A stretch of DNA of 64,000 nucleotides from Curtobacterium sp. 'Ferrero' (lineage in GTDB: Bacteria > Actinomycetota > Actinomycetes > Actinomycetales > Microbacteriaceae): the NCBI RefSeq assembly GCF_002412165.1, contig NZ_NXIA01000002.1:62001-126000 (forward strand), written 5' to 3'. Position numbers and translations under genes: made by a program. The notes below the pieces were generated by a model, which worked only from the letters and a program-made list of their open reading frames with translations, ran no database searches and was not told where the DNA came from. Shown in pieces: positions 50,048 through 58,453 of this stretch (position 1 is its first letter; each line of letters starts with the position of its first letter).

Positions 50048-50064
50048 CCGTTTCCGAGGTGTAC

Positions 50065-50084
50065 TTTTTGAACATGTTCGAAAA
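50065..50084. promoter_or_regulatory. TetR-type operator overlapping its own start codon
   Basis: TTTTTGAACATGTTCGAAAA is a 20-bp palindrome with one mismatched pair. The ATG of the TetR gene (50074) lies at its exact centre. Its AT-rich composition stands out from the surroundings. It is a strong candidate for autorepression. Confidence 0.7.
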
Positions 50085-50748
50085 TGGTGAGCCGCAGTCG
50101 AAGCGCGATCGGACGCGGGCACGGATCCGGGAGGTCGCGCTCCGGTCCCTGCGCGAGGAGGGCTACGACGCGACGACCATGCGTGGCATCGCGGAGAAGG
50201 CCGGGCTCTCCGTCGGCAACGCGTACTACCACTTCCCGACCAAGGACCACCTCGTGCAGGAGCTGTACGTCGAGGTCCAGCAGGAGCACGCCGCCCTCGC
50301 ACGGCCGCAGCTCGAGGGGGTCGACGACCTCGCCACCAGGGTCGGTGTCGTCGTCCGGACGGGCCTCGGCAACCTCCGGCCCTGGCATGCGCTCGCTCCG
50401 CAGTTCCTCACCACGGCGATCGCCCCCGGCTCGCCGAACAACCCGATGTCGCCGGAGTCCGGACCGGCACGCGACGTCGTGCTCGGGCTCTTCCGCGAGG
50501 CGGTGCACGGATCACGGACGACGCTGCCGGGGACACTGGCCGAGGACCTGCCGTCGGCGCTGTGGTCCGCGTACCTGCTCATGACGCTGTTCTGGGTGTA
50601 CGACGGCTCGCCGGGGCAGCGGCGGACCGACCGGCTCGTCGACGCGGCGCTCGCGCTCCTGCGGTTCGCGGTACCGATGCTGCGGGTGCGGCCGTTCCGC
50701 CGGAGCGTGACCGAGATCGTCGGGATCGTCGCGGGGCGGGACGCATGA
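50074..50748 (+). CDS. TetR family transcriptional regulator
   Basis: A 224-residue regulator. The N-terminal helix-turn-helix (RDRTRARIREVALRSL ... TMRGIAEKAGLSVGNAYYHFPTKDHLVQEL) is classical, with an all-helical ligand domain after it. The ATG at 50074 lies inside a 20-bp palindrome, so autoregulation is likely, and the first residues MFENGEP are encoded by the operator itself. It is co-transcribed with the next two membrane protein genes (ATGA, then GTGA overlaps), which are its probable targets. Confidence 0.9.
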   Translation: MFENGEPQSKRDRTRARIREVALRSLREEGYDATTMRGIAEKAGLSVGNAYYHFPTKDHLVQELYVEVQQEHAALARPQLEGVDDLATRVGVVVRTGLGNLRPWHALAPQFLTTAIAPGSPNNPMSPESGPARDVVLGLFREAVHGSRTTLPGTLAEDLPSALWSAYLLMTLFWVYDGSPGQRRTDRLVDAALALLRFAVPMLRVRPFRRSVTEIVGIVAGRDA

Positions 50749-51236
50749 CGGCCTGGCGCATCGACGACACGATCGGACTCGTCGCGCGCGCGTACGGGTG
50801 GTTCGCGCTGGTCACCGTGCCGGTCGTGTCGGTCACGGTCGCCTGCTGGACGGCGACCGTCTCGGCCGTCGTCGACGGGTGGCGGGGTGGTCTCGAGGAG
50901 GTCCTGCCCGCGGTGCTGCTGTTCGACGTCGTGACCGCGGTGGCCGCCCTCGGCGGGGCCGTGGTGTCGCTGCCGTTCACGCACGTCCTCGGCGTGCTGC
51001 TGGTCGACGTGCGGTCCCGGCGGCTGCAGGTGGCCGCGACCACGGTCCTCGCCGGAGGGCTCGGGTGCGTGACGGCGTGGATCGCGGGGGAGGCCGTGCT
51101 GCCGCCCTCCGGTCCGCTGCTCGCCCTGTTCGTGGGGGTCAGCGCCGCCGGAGCCGGTGCCCTCGCCCGGTGGGGGCAGCTCCGCTCCGACACGCGGCAG
51201 CGACCCGGTGTGAGTCCGACGGTGGTGTGGCCGTGA
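50745..51236 (+). CDS. hypothetical membrane protein of TetR operon (1)
   Basis: A 163-residue protein with four hydrophobic segments (about 15-40, 50-72, 96-115, 122-140), ATG overlapping the TetR stop. It starts MTAWRIDDTIGLVARAYGW. It resembles the next gene in size, span spacing and the C-terminal GALARWGQLR, versus GALARRGQLR there. They look like diverged paralogues. No family name can be given. Confidence 0.7.
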   Translation: MTAWRIDDTIGLVARAYGWFALVTVPVVSVTVACWTATVSAVVDGWRGGLEEVLPAVLLFDVVTAVAALGGAVVSLPFTHVLGVLLVDVRSRRLQVAATTVLAGGLGCVTAWIAGEAVLPPSGPLLALFVGVSAAGAGALARWGQLRSDTRQRPGVSPTVVWP

Positions 51237-51772
51237 CCGCGCCGTGGACCGCGGCCGACGCCTGGACGCTGAACGGCCGCGCCGCCGGCTGGATGCTCGG
51301 CGCCACGCTCCCGGTGGCGTCGGTGCTCGGCTTGCTCGTGGCACCCCTGGCCGGTCCGTCGTGGGAGTACACCGGTGGCGACTGGTGGTCCGCGACCGGG
51401 GGACTGCTCGGCTGGGCGGTCCTGGTCGACGCGGTCTCGGCGGTGTTCGTGCTCGGATCGGCGCTCGTGACCGTCCCCGTCACCTGGGCGGCCGGGAAGT
51501 TGCTCGAACGGGTCCGCAGCGCTCGGGTGCACATCGTCGCCACGGCGCTGCTCGCGGGGACGCTCGCGGCCGTCCCAGCGGCGCTCGGCGGTGTCGACAC
51601 GTTGGTCGTCACGGCACCCGTCAGTCTCGCGGCCGGCGCGGCGGGCGCGCTCGCGCGCCGGGGACAGTTGCGGCAGGCGCAGCGCCAGGAGGCCCAGCGC
51701 CAGGAGGCACAGCAACAAGAGGCGCAGCGCCAGGAGGCCCGATCGACGCAGGCACCACCCGGGACGGAGTGA
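51233..51772 (+). CDS. hypothetical membrane protein of TetR operon (2), with QEAQRQEAQ tail
   Basis: A 179-residue protein with four hydrophobic segments, starting at GTG within the previous stop (GTGA; GTG 51227 is an alternative). After the fourth span it has the motif GALARRGQLR shared with the preceding gene, then a tail of QRQEA repeats encoded by near-identical 12-15 bp DNA repeats (51670-51743). Together the pair could form a two-subunit membrane complex controlled by the TetR regulator; this is inference. Confidence 0.7.
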   Translation: MTAPWTAADAWTLNGRAAGWMLGATLPVASVLGLLVAPLAGPSWEYTGGDWWSATGGLLGWAVLVDAVSAVFVLGSALVTVPVTWAAGKLLERVRSARVHIVATALLAGTLAAVPAALGGVDTLVVTAPVSLAAGAAGALARRGQLRQAQRQEAQRQEAQQQEAQRQEARSTQAPPGTE

Positions 51773-51881
51773 GCGGTGCGCACCTGTGGGACGTGGGTAG
51801 CGGACGGACCCGGCCCCGTGCCTCCTGTCCGGATGCGGACCGCGCGCCGGTCGATGCGCCACGGACGACGCGCCACGGACG

Positions 51882-51917
51882 ACGACGGCCCCGCACCTGC
51901 CGGTGCGGGGCCGTCGT
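51882..51917. terminator. 16-bp bidirectional terminator stem
   Basis: ACGACGGCCCCGCACC pairs with GGTGCGGGGCCGTCGT across a TGCC loop, between convergent genes. Confidence 0.9.
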
Positions 51918-51929
51918 GTCGAGCGGTGT

Positions 51930-52100
51930 CTACCGCTTGCCGAACACGTGGATCGGCAGGAAGAACGAGAGGCACATGAGCAGCACGCCGCCCATGAAGA
52001 CGAACGCCTGACCGGATGCGACCTGGAACGCGACGCCGAAGAGGTACATCGACACGAGCAGCAGCAGGACTGAGAAGACAGCAGCGATGACGCGGCCCAC
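51930..52100 (-). CDS. 56-residue two-span membrane protein
   Basis: A short gene read on the minus strand from GTG 52100 to TAG 51930-51932. It has a very good ribosome site (GGAGG, 7 bases before the GTG). The protein starts MGRVIAAVFSVLLLLVSM, has two hydrophobic helices (about 4-28 and 32-50) and ends PIHVFGKR. It is flanked by a terminator on its 3' side and by a TetR gene, also minus strand, downstream of its promoter. The function is unknown; the signals suggest it is real. Confidence 0.7.
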   Translation of the reverse strand: MGRVIAAVFSVLLLLVSMYLFGVAFQVASGQAFVFMGGVLLMCLSFFLPIHVFGKR

Positions 52101-52166
52101 GGTGGTACCTCCGGAATCAGCGGGTGGTTCGGGTGCCAGTCTATCCCCCGCGGCGGGGGTGCTGGT

Positions 52167-52715
52167 TCACGCGGTCGGCTTGGTCGCGATCAGACGGTCG
52201 ACGACGGCGAGCAGCGCCTCCATGTCGACGACGCCCCGGGTCGGTCGGACGTCGGTCGTCGCCCCGAGCGAGGCCTGGTGGTACAGGCCGTCGCCGAGCA
52301 GCTTGACGGCCTGCGCGGTCGGCTCGTCCCCCAGCTCGTCGACGAGGGTCTCGAGCCACGCGTTCTCGGTCTCGTCGAGGGTCCGGCCCGCCTCCTCGTA
52401 GCCGGCCTGCTGCAGCCGACCGGCGGCGAGGAGTGCGAGGTCGAGCTCGCTGCCGACCCACTGGCAGTTGCGGACGAAGTAGCGGGCTGCGCCGTCCTCG
52501 GCCTCGCGCATCCGCTCGACGTCGATGTGCGACAGGTCCGACAGGCGTTCGCACAGGCCCTCGACGAGCGCGGCCTTCGACCCGAAGTGGTACAGCAGTC
52601 CGCCCTTCGAGACGCCGGCGCGTGCGGCGACGGCGTCGAGCGTCGCCGGACGCTCGCCTTCCTCGCACACGATGGCGACGAAGCTGTCGAGGACACGATC
52701 GCGGGCGCTGGCCAT
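52167..52715 (-). CDS. TetR family transcriptional regulator
   Basis: A 182-residue regulator. The HTH is at residues about 25-45 (TLDAVAARAGVSKGGLLYHFGSKAALVEGL), followed by helices with a RYFVRNCQW segment and a conserved-looking acidic C-terminal half. ATG 52715 gives the normal start (MASARDRVLDSFVAI). The target is unknown: the neighbouring 56-residue membrane protein gene is the nearest candidate, 66 bp downstream on the same strand. Confidence 0.88.
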   Translation of the reverse strand: MASARDRVLDSFVAIVCEEGERPATLDAVAARAGVSKGGLLYHFGSKAALVEGLCERLSDLSHIDVERMREAEDGAARYFVRNCQWVGSELDLALLAAGRLQQAGYEEAGRTLDETENAWLETLVDELGDEPTAQAVKLLGDGLYHQASLGATTDVRPTRGVVDMEALLAVVDRLIATKPTA

Positions 52716-52824
52716 GCCGGAAGTCTGCCATGCCGCGCGTGCCGCAGCGCGCAGGTGTCGGGGCAGGGGCCGGCGCCGGCGCAGGGCGCGGGCGTCGCGG
52801 GGCGGGACGGGCGGCGGCGCAGCA

Positions 52825-52860
52825 CGCAGGCGCCGTGGGCCATCCTCCACGGCGCCTGCG
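52825..52860 (-). terminator. 14-bp terminator stem of the sugar ABC operon
   Basis: CGCAGGCGCCGTGG pairs with CCACGGCGCCTGCG across 8 nt, just beyond the stop of the last permease gene. Confidence 0.88.
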
Positions 52861-52867
52861 GGTCCGG

Positions 52868-53791
52868 TCAGCCCTTCAACGCCCCGGCGGCGATGTTGGC
52901 GATGAAGTGCCGCGAGCCGATGATGAACACCCCGATGAGCGGGAACACGCTGATCACCGCGCCCGCCATCACCGATCCGAGGTCGGTCGCGTTCACCGAG
53001 CTGAGGGACGCGAGCGCCACCTGCAGCGTCTGCCCCTTCGGGTCGATGAGCACGATCAGGGGCCAGACGTAGTCGTTCCACGAGCTGATGAACGTGAAGA
53101 TCCCGAGGAACGCCAGCCCGCCGCGGAGCATCGGCACCGCGATCGACCACCACGTCCGGAAGAACCCGGCACCGTCCACCCGGGCCGAGTCGATGATCTC
53201 GTTCGGGATCGACCCGGTCGCGAACTGGCGGAGCAGGAAGATCCCGAACGCGTTCGCCGCACCCGGCACGATGAGCGCCTGCAGCCCGCCGATCCACCCC
53301 AGGTGCGCCATGAGCACGAAGCTCGGCACGAGTGACAGGCTGCCCGGGACGAGGAAGGTCGCGAGCATGATCGTGAACAGCGACCGCTTGAACGGGAACT
53401 CGTACTTCGCGAACGCGAACGCGGCGAGCGAGTCGAACAGCATGACGAGCACCGCCGTCGCACCGGACACCAGCACGGTGTTTCCGAGGGCCCGGAGCAT
53501 GTCGACGCTGCTGAAGACGGTCGCGACGTTCTGCAGGGCGTGGCCGTTGAACCACAGCGACGGCGGGTAGCCGAAGATCTCCGCGTTCGACGAGGTCGAC
53601 ATCACGAGCAGCCACCAGAACGGGAAGACCGACAGCACGACGCCGACGATCAGGCACAGGTGGGTGACGAGTCGTCCCGCCCACCCGTGCCGGAACCCGC
53701 GACGGTGGTCGTCGGGGCGGTCGGCGACGGCGTTCGGTCGGCCCAGGGCGGCGGCGGTGTTCGTCGTGCGGGGCGCGGTGTCGGCGCTCAT
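52868..53791 (-). CDS. carbohydrate ABC transporter permease (MalG-type)
   Basis: A 307-residue permease with six spans and the EAA loop EIIDSARVDGAGFFRTWWSIAVPML. A hydrophilic N-terminal extension of about 40 residues precedes the first span (LCLIVGVVLSVFPFWWLLV). Its ATG overlaps the stop of the other permease (ATGA). No ATP-binding subunit is encoded here; actinobacterial CUT1 importers commonly share one MsiK-type ATPase encoded elsewhere. Confidence 0.92.
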   Translation of the reverse strand: MSADTAPRTTNTAAALGRPNAVADRPDDHRRGFRHGWAGRLVTHLCLIVGVVLSVFPFWWLLVMSTSSNAEIFGYPPSLWFNGHALQNVATVFSSVDMLRALGNTVLVSGATAVLVMLFDSLAAFAFAKYEFPFKRSLFTIMLATFLVPGSLSLVPSFVLMAHLGWIGGLQALIVPGAANAFGIFLLRQFATGSIPNEIIDSARVDGAGFFRTWWSIAVPMLRGGLAFLGIFTFISSWNDYVWPLIVLIDPKGQTLQVALASLSSVNATDLGSVMAGAVISVFPLIGVFIIGSRHFIANIAAGALKG

Positions 53792-54834
53792 GCGCGGTCC
53801 CCCTTCGTGGACGCGGTGGCCGGGGTGAGGGCACGGGCGGTGCGCAGTCGTCGCGGGGTCTTCAGGCCGTCCCGTTCGCTGAGCAGGCGCCAGTTGATGA
53901 TCGCGAAGACCACGGAGAAGAAGAACAGCACCCAGGCGATGGCCGACCCGTAGCCGAAGTCGAACTGGTTGAAGGCCTGGTCGTACTGGTACAGCACGAT
54001 CGTCATGCCGGCCTCGTCCGGACCGCCGACGGCCTGCCCGTTGAACAGGATCTGCGGTTCGGTGAAGAGGCCGAGCCCGCCGATCGTCGACGTGATGACC
54101 GTGAACAGGATCACGGGGCGCAGCATCGGGATCGTGATCCGGGTGAAGATCTGCCACGTGTTCGCGCCGTCGACCTTGGCGGCGTCGTAGAGCTCGGTCG
54201 GGATCGACTGCAGTCCGGCGAGGTAGATGATCGCGTTGTACCCGGTCCACCGCCCGATGACCATGACGGCGATGGTGACCTTGACGCCCCAGTAGGTCGA
54301 CAACCACCCGACCGGGTCGGCGCCGAGGGCACGGAGCGCGGCGTTCACGAGGCCGAACCCGTCCGAGAACACGGACCCGAAGACGATCGCCATCGCGACC
54401 ATGCTCGTGACGTTCGGGATGAAGAACGCGACGCGGTAGAAGCCCTTCGCCCGGATGTTGCCGTGCAGCAGGAACGCGAGCACGAGCGCGAGGAACAGCA
54501 TCGGGACGGTGGAGATGATCCAGATGAGGAACGTGTTCGACACGGCGTTCCAGAAGCGGGGGTCGCCGAGCAGGTACCGGTACTGCGCGAGTCCGACCCA
54601 GGCGGGGGAGCCCACGCCGTCCCAGTCGGTGAACGACAGGACGATCGAGAAGACGATCGGGAACAGGCCGAACACCAGGAACAGCACGTAGAACGGCGCG
54701 ATCGCCACGTACTGGGGCCAGAACCGCCGCAGGCCGTTCCGGTGCCCGACCGCCGCCGTCGAGACCGAGGCGGTGGGGGCACCACCGACGACGGGGTTCG
54801 CTGTCGTGGACGGCGCTTCGCGTGTCGAGGTCAT
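53788..54834 (-). CDS. carbohydrate ABC transporter permease (MalF-type)
   Basis: A 348-residue permease. Spans begin at about YVAIAPFYVLFLVFGLFP; the EAA loop is TELYDAAKVDGANTWQIFTRITIPML. The sequence FTDWDG after the first span is typical of CUT1 sugar permeases. The ATG overlaps the binding-protein stop (ATGA), and the C terminus overlaps the second permease. It forms the membrane channel with its partner. Confidence 0.92.
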   Translation of the reverse strand: MTSTREAPSTTANPVVGGAPTASVSTAAVGHRNGLRRFWPQYVAIAPFYVLFLVFGLFPIVFSIVLSFTDWDGVGSPAWVGLAQYRYLLGDPRFWNAVSNTFLIWIISTVPMLFLALVLAFLLHGNIRAKGFYRVAFFIPNVTSMVAMAIVFGSVFSDGFGLVNAALRALGADPVGWLSTYWGVKVTIAVMVIGRWTGYNAIIYLAGLQSIPTELYDAAKVDGANTWQIFTRITIPMLRPVILFTVITSTIGGLGLFTEPQILFNGQAVGGPDEAGMTIVLYQYDQAFNQFDFGYGSAIAWVLFFFSVVFAIINWRLLSERDGLKTPRRLRTARALTPATASTKGDRA

Positions 54835-56135
54835 GCCGCCACCCCCCGCTTCGCGAGCACCCGGTCGGTCTGGTCGACGGCGTCCTTCCAGGCCCGCTCC
54901 GGGTCCTTGCCCGTGGACTCGACGTTGGTGATCTCCGTCGCGAAGGCGCCGATGAAGCGCTCCCGGTTCGAGATGTAGGTCACGGGCACCTCCGGTGCGG
55001 CGTCGCTGAAGAAGTCGAGCGGGTCCTGGTCACCGAAGTAGTCGCCGGGGTTCCGCATCAGGCCGTTCGAGAACGACGCCGGGGTGGAGGGGAAGAGCTG
55101 GATGTCGTTGTAGGTGTGCGACTGGACGTCCGGCTGCGTGATCCACTTCGCGAACGCCACGGCGGCGTCCGGGTCCTTCGACGACCTCGGCACCGCCAGG
55201 AACGAACCGCCGCTGTTGCCCGGCCGCTCCGGCTGCTTCGCGATGCGCCACTTGCCGGAGAGGTCCGGGGCGGTGTCGTGGATGATCTGCGTCCACCACG
55301 CGCCCTCGATCTGTCCGGCGACCCGTCCGGCCACCCAGCCGGCGTTCTGGTCGGTGCCGGACTGCAGGTTGCCGGTGATGCCCGCGTGGATCGACTCGAC
55401 CGCGTTCTCCCACGCCTTCCGCACCGCGCTGTCGTCGCGGTGGTAGAGCGGCTCGTCGTCGCGGTCGAAGTACCGGGTCGGACTCGCCGCGACGAACTGG
55501 TTGAAGAGCTGGGTCGCCGTGATGATCGTCGCCGCACCGGTCTTCTGCTTGATCTGCTTGCCGACCGTGCGGAAGTCCGCCCAGGTGCTGATCGCGGCAC
55601 CGACCTCGTCGGGCTCGGTCGGCAGGTCGGCCTTCCGCAGGACCTCCTGGTTGTAGAAGAAGCCCGTCGGCCCGGTGTCGACCGGCCAGAAGCACTGGCG
55701 TCCGGAGGGGGTCCGCCCGAGCGCGAGCTTCCAGTCGTAGTACGCCGACCGTTCGGCGGCGGTGGGACGGAAGTCGGTGAAGAGCTCCTCGTCGGGGAAG
55801 TACAGCCAGCAGTTCGAGTTGATCATGAGCACGTCCGGGATGAACGCGTTCCCGGCGAGTGCCGTGCGGAACTTCGTGTCGTAGGACGCCCCGCCGATGA
55901 GGTCGGGACGGAGCCGCTTCGCACCCTGGCCGGGGATGCCCTTCGCCGCTCGGTCGAGGAACACCGGATCGAGCGACCGGTTCCAGTACCAGAGCACCAG
56001 TTCGTCGGGGTCGCTCGAGATCGCGGTGCCGGTGGAACACCCTGCCAGGAGGGTGGTGGTGGCGAGTGCCCCGAGGGCTCCAGCCCCGGCGAGGAACCCC
56101 CGCCGGCTGAGACGGACGGACTGCGCTGCTGTCAC
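54831..56135 (-). CDS. extracellular sugar-binding lipoprotein (Tat-type signal)
   Basis: A protein of about 434 residues from GTG 56135 (the frame is open to 56207). The N terminus has a twin-arginine motif SRRGFLAG followed by a lipobox LLAGC, so it is probably exported folded by Tat and lipidated. The mature part begins TGTAISSDPDELVLWYWNR and has a SBP_bac_1-type fold (NQEVLRKADLP, GAWWTQIIHD, AFAKWITQPD). First gene of the importer operon. The substrate is probably a sugar; the divergent oxidoreductase fusion hints at an inositol or deoxy/keto-type sugar. Confidence 0.9.
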   Translation of the reverse strand: MTAAQSVRLSRRGFLAGAGALGALATTTLLAGCSTGTAISSDPDELVLWYWNRSLDPVFLDRAAKGIPGQGAKRLRPDLIGGASYDTKFRTALAGNAFIPDVLMINSNCWLYFPDEELFTDFRPTAAERSAYYDWKLALGRTPSGRQCFWPVDTGPTGFFYNQEVLRKADLPTEPDEVGAAISTWADFRTVGKQIKQKTGAATIITATQLFNQFVAASPTRYFDRDDEPLYHRDDSAVRKAWENAVESIHAGITGNLQSGTDQNAGWVAGRVAGQIEGAWWTQIIHDTAPDLSGKWRIAKQPERPGNSGGSFLAVPRSSKDPDAAVAFAKWITQPDVQSHTYNDIQLFPSTPASFSNGLMRNPGDYFGDQDPLDFFSDAAPEVPVTYISNRERFIGAFATEITNVESTGKDPERAWKDAVDQTDRVLAKRGVAA

Positions 56136-56245
56136 GGACGACCTGCTCTCGTCGTTGAGATTGCCGGACACCTCGGCGGCACGCTCGTCGGGCAGCGGCC
56201 GGCACACAGCGGGTCACCGTCGACCCCCTGCGCCGAGCGTTCGAC

Positions 56246-56259
56246 CGTGAACGCTCACG
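56246..56259. promoter_or_regulatory. LacI-type operator 1 (importer side)
   Basis: CGTGAACGCTCACG has perfect CGTGA/TCACG arms and a central CG, the hallmark of LacI-family sites. It lies 111 bp upstream of the binding-protein start. An extra palindrome, AGAGCATGCTCT, is at 56268-56279. Confidence 0.7.
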
Positions 56260-56348
56260 AAGTGGTCAGAGCATGCTCTCCGCGACACGCCGTGTCAAGC
56301 ACTTCCCGCATTGTGCCGCCGCGGAGATGGGGCTAGCGTCGCCGTGAC

Positions 56349-56362
56349 CGTGAAGGTTCACG
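56349..56362. promoter_or_regulatory. LacI-type operator 2 (oxidoreductase side)
   Basis: CGTGAAGGTTCACG matches operator 1 at 12 of 14 positions and is 16 bp before the ATG of the fusion gene. The pair would let one LacI protein control both divergent operons. Confidence 0.65.
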
Positions 56363-56377
56363 ACGAACAGGATCCGC

Positions 56378-58453
56378 ATGTCAGCGCAGACCGCGACCCC
56401 CACCAGCACCCGGACGCACGACGGGTGGGCCGTCCTCGGACCGGGTGGCATCGCCCGCCGGTTCCTCGCCCAGTTGCCGGCGAGCGGGAACGGTGCCACG
56501 GGCGTGGTCGACCCGGCCGTCGGTGGCGTCCTCGTCGCCGCGGGGAGCAGCGACACGGACCGCGCCCGGTCCTTCGCGGACGAGGCGGCCGACCACGGGT
56601 TCGCCGACGTCACGGCCGCCGGGTACGACGAGGTCCTCGCCGACCCACGTGTCGACGCGGTGTACGTCTCGACCGTGCACACGGGCCACGCGCACCTCGT
56701 GCTCCGCGCCCTCGAGGCGGGCAAGGCGGTCCTCTGCGAGAAGCCGCTCGCCCCGAACCACGGCACCGCGATGGCGCTCGCCGACGCCGCACGCCAGGCG
56801 GGCCTGCCGCTCGTCGAGGCGTACATGTACCGCTTCCACCCCCAGACCGCGGCCCTCCGCGACCTCGTCCGCGACGGCGCGATCGGCGACGTCACCCACA
56901 TCGACGCCTCGTTCGCGTTCCGGGCGGGCGAGCGGACCGGGCGGCTCTTCGACGTCGACACCGCGGGCGGCGGCATCCTCGACGTCGGCGGGTACCCGGT
57001 CACGATGGCCGCGGCGATCGTGCAGGCGGCGACCGGCGTCGCGGTGGCCGAGCCGACCGAGCTGACCGCGACCGGCACCATCGGACCGACCGGTGTCGAC
57101 GAGTGGACCACGGCGCACCTGACCTACCCGTCCGGCATCACCGCGGCGGTCCGGACCGGGGTCCGGGTGCAGGACGACAACGCGGTGACGGTGTACGGCT
57201 CCCGCGGCCGGATCGTGCTCACCGACCCGTGGACGCTCGGCGACGACCCCACGATCGAGGTCCGGACCGTCGACGAGGATCCCCGGACGCTCTCGTTCGC
57301 GGGTGCGAAGCCGTACGCGATCGAGGCCGACGCCACGACGGCGGCGCTGCGCGAGGGACGCACGGACGCCCCGGAGATGACGCTCGACGAGACGCTCGCG
57401 ACCGCCAGGACGCTCGACCGCTGGCGTGCGGCGATCGGCCTCCGGTACCCGTTCGAGGCCGAGGACGCGGACATCCCCACGGTGAGCGGCCGGCCGCTGA
57501 CCGTGGCCGCCCACGAGCCCGACCGGGCCGACAACCCGATGCGGTACGGCGAGATCGCCGGCGTCGGCAAGCGCCTGTCCCGCTTGGTGATGGGCGTCGA
57601 CAACCAGCTCGACCTCGCCCACGCGAGTGCGATCTTCGACCACTTCGTCAGCCGCGGCGGCAACGTCTTCGACACCGGGTACATCTACGGCGGCGGCACG
57701 ATGGAGGGCCGCCTCGGGAAGTGGATCCAGAACCGCGGCGTCCGCGAGGACGTCGTCGTCATCACGAAGGGCGCGCACACCCCGTACTGCGACCCGGAGT
57801 CGCTGACGCGGCAGCTGCTCGAGAGCCTCGAGCGACAGGGGACCGACTACGCGGACATCTACATGATGCACCGCGACAACGAGGACGTGCCGGTGGGGGA
57901 GTTCGTCGACGTCCTCGACGAGCACCGCCGCGCCGGTCGGATCCGCGTGTTCGGCGGCTCGAACTGGAGCCTCGAGCGCTTCGACGAGGCGAACGCCTAC
58001 GCCGCCGCGAACGGCAAGCACGGCTTCGAGGTCCTGAGCAACCACTTCGGCCTCGCCGAGGCGTACGACGTGCCGTGGGCCGGCTGCCGTCACGCGACGG
58101 ACCCGGAGTCGAAGCGTTGGCTCGAGGAGCGCCAGGTCCCCTTGCTGCCGTGGTCGTCCCAGGCCCGCGGGTTCTTCACCGGTCGCGCAGCCCCGGACGA
58201 CACGAGCGACGCCGAGCTCGTGCGCTGCTACTACTCCGACGAGAACTTCGAGCGCCTCCGTCGTGCCCGGGAGCTCGGTGCGCGGTTCGGCGTACCGGCG
58301 ACCGCGATCGCCCTCGCGTACGTGCTGCACCAGCCGTTCCCGACCTTCCCGCTCTTCGGACCGCGTACGATCGCAGAGGCTCGATCCTCGATGCAGGGCC
58401 TCTCCGTCGACCTCACTCCCGAACAGGTGGCATGGCTGGACCTCCGCGACTGA
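56378..58453 (+). CDS. Gfo/Idh/MocA oxidoreductase fused to an aldo/keto reductase
   Basis: A 691-residue two-domain enzyme. Residues 1-365 or so form a Gfo/Idh/MocA dehydrogenase: nucleotide loop LGPGGIARRF (20-29), the catalytic EKP motif at 121-123, and the DVGGYPV region for substrate. Residues 390-691 or so form an aldo/keto reductase: VFDTGYIYGGG with the catalytic Tyr, ITKGAH (Lys) and YMMHRDNEDVP (His), then the NAD(P) segment near LSVDLTPEQ. The reading frame is unbroken, so the fusion is genuine. It may carry out two redox steps on one imported sugar (e.g. oxidation then reduction, an epimerisation). It overlaps the LacI gene by 22 bp. Confidence 0.9.
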   Translation: MSAQTATPTSTRTHDGWAVLGPGGIARRFLAQLPASGNGATGVVDPAVGGVLVAAGSSDTDRARSFADEAADHGFADVTAAGYDEVLADPRVDAVYVSTVHTGHAHLVLRALEAGKAVLCEKPLAPNHGTAMALADAARQAGLPLVEAYMYRFHPQTAALRDLVRDGAIGDVTHIDASFAFRAGERTGRLFDVDTAGGGILDVGGYPVTMAAAIVQAATGVAVAEPTELTATGTIGPTGVDEWTTAHLTYPSGITAAVRTGVRVQDDNAVTVYGSRGRIVLTDPWTLGDDPTIEVRTVDEDPRTLSFAGAKPYAIEADATTAALREGRTDAPEMTLDETLATARTLDRWRAAIGLRYPFEAEDADIPTVSGRPLTVAAHEPDRADNPMRYGEIAGVGKRLSRLVMGVDNQLDLAHASAIFDHFVSRGGNVFDTGYIYGGGTMEGRLGKWIQNRGVREDVVVITKGAHTPYCDPESLTRQLLESLERQGTDYADIYMMHRDNEDVPVGEFVDVLDEHRRAGRIRVFGGSNWSLERFDEANAYAAANGKHGFEVLSNHFGLAEAYDVPWAGCRHATDPESKRWLEERQVPLLPWSSQARGFFTGRAAPDDTSDAELVRCYYSDENFERLRRARELGARFGVPATAIALAYVLHQPFPTFPLFGPRTIAEARSSMQGLSVDLTPEQVAWLDLRD

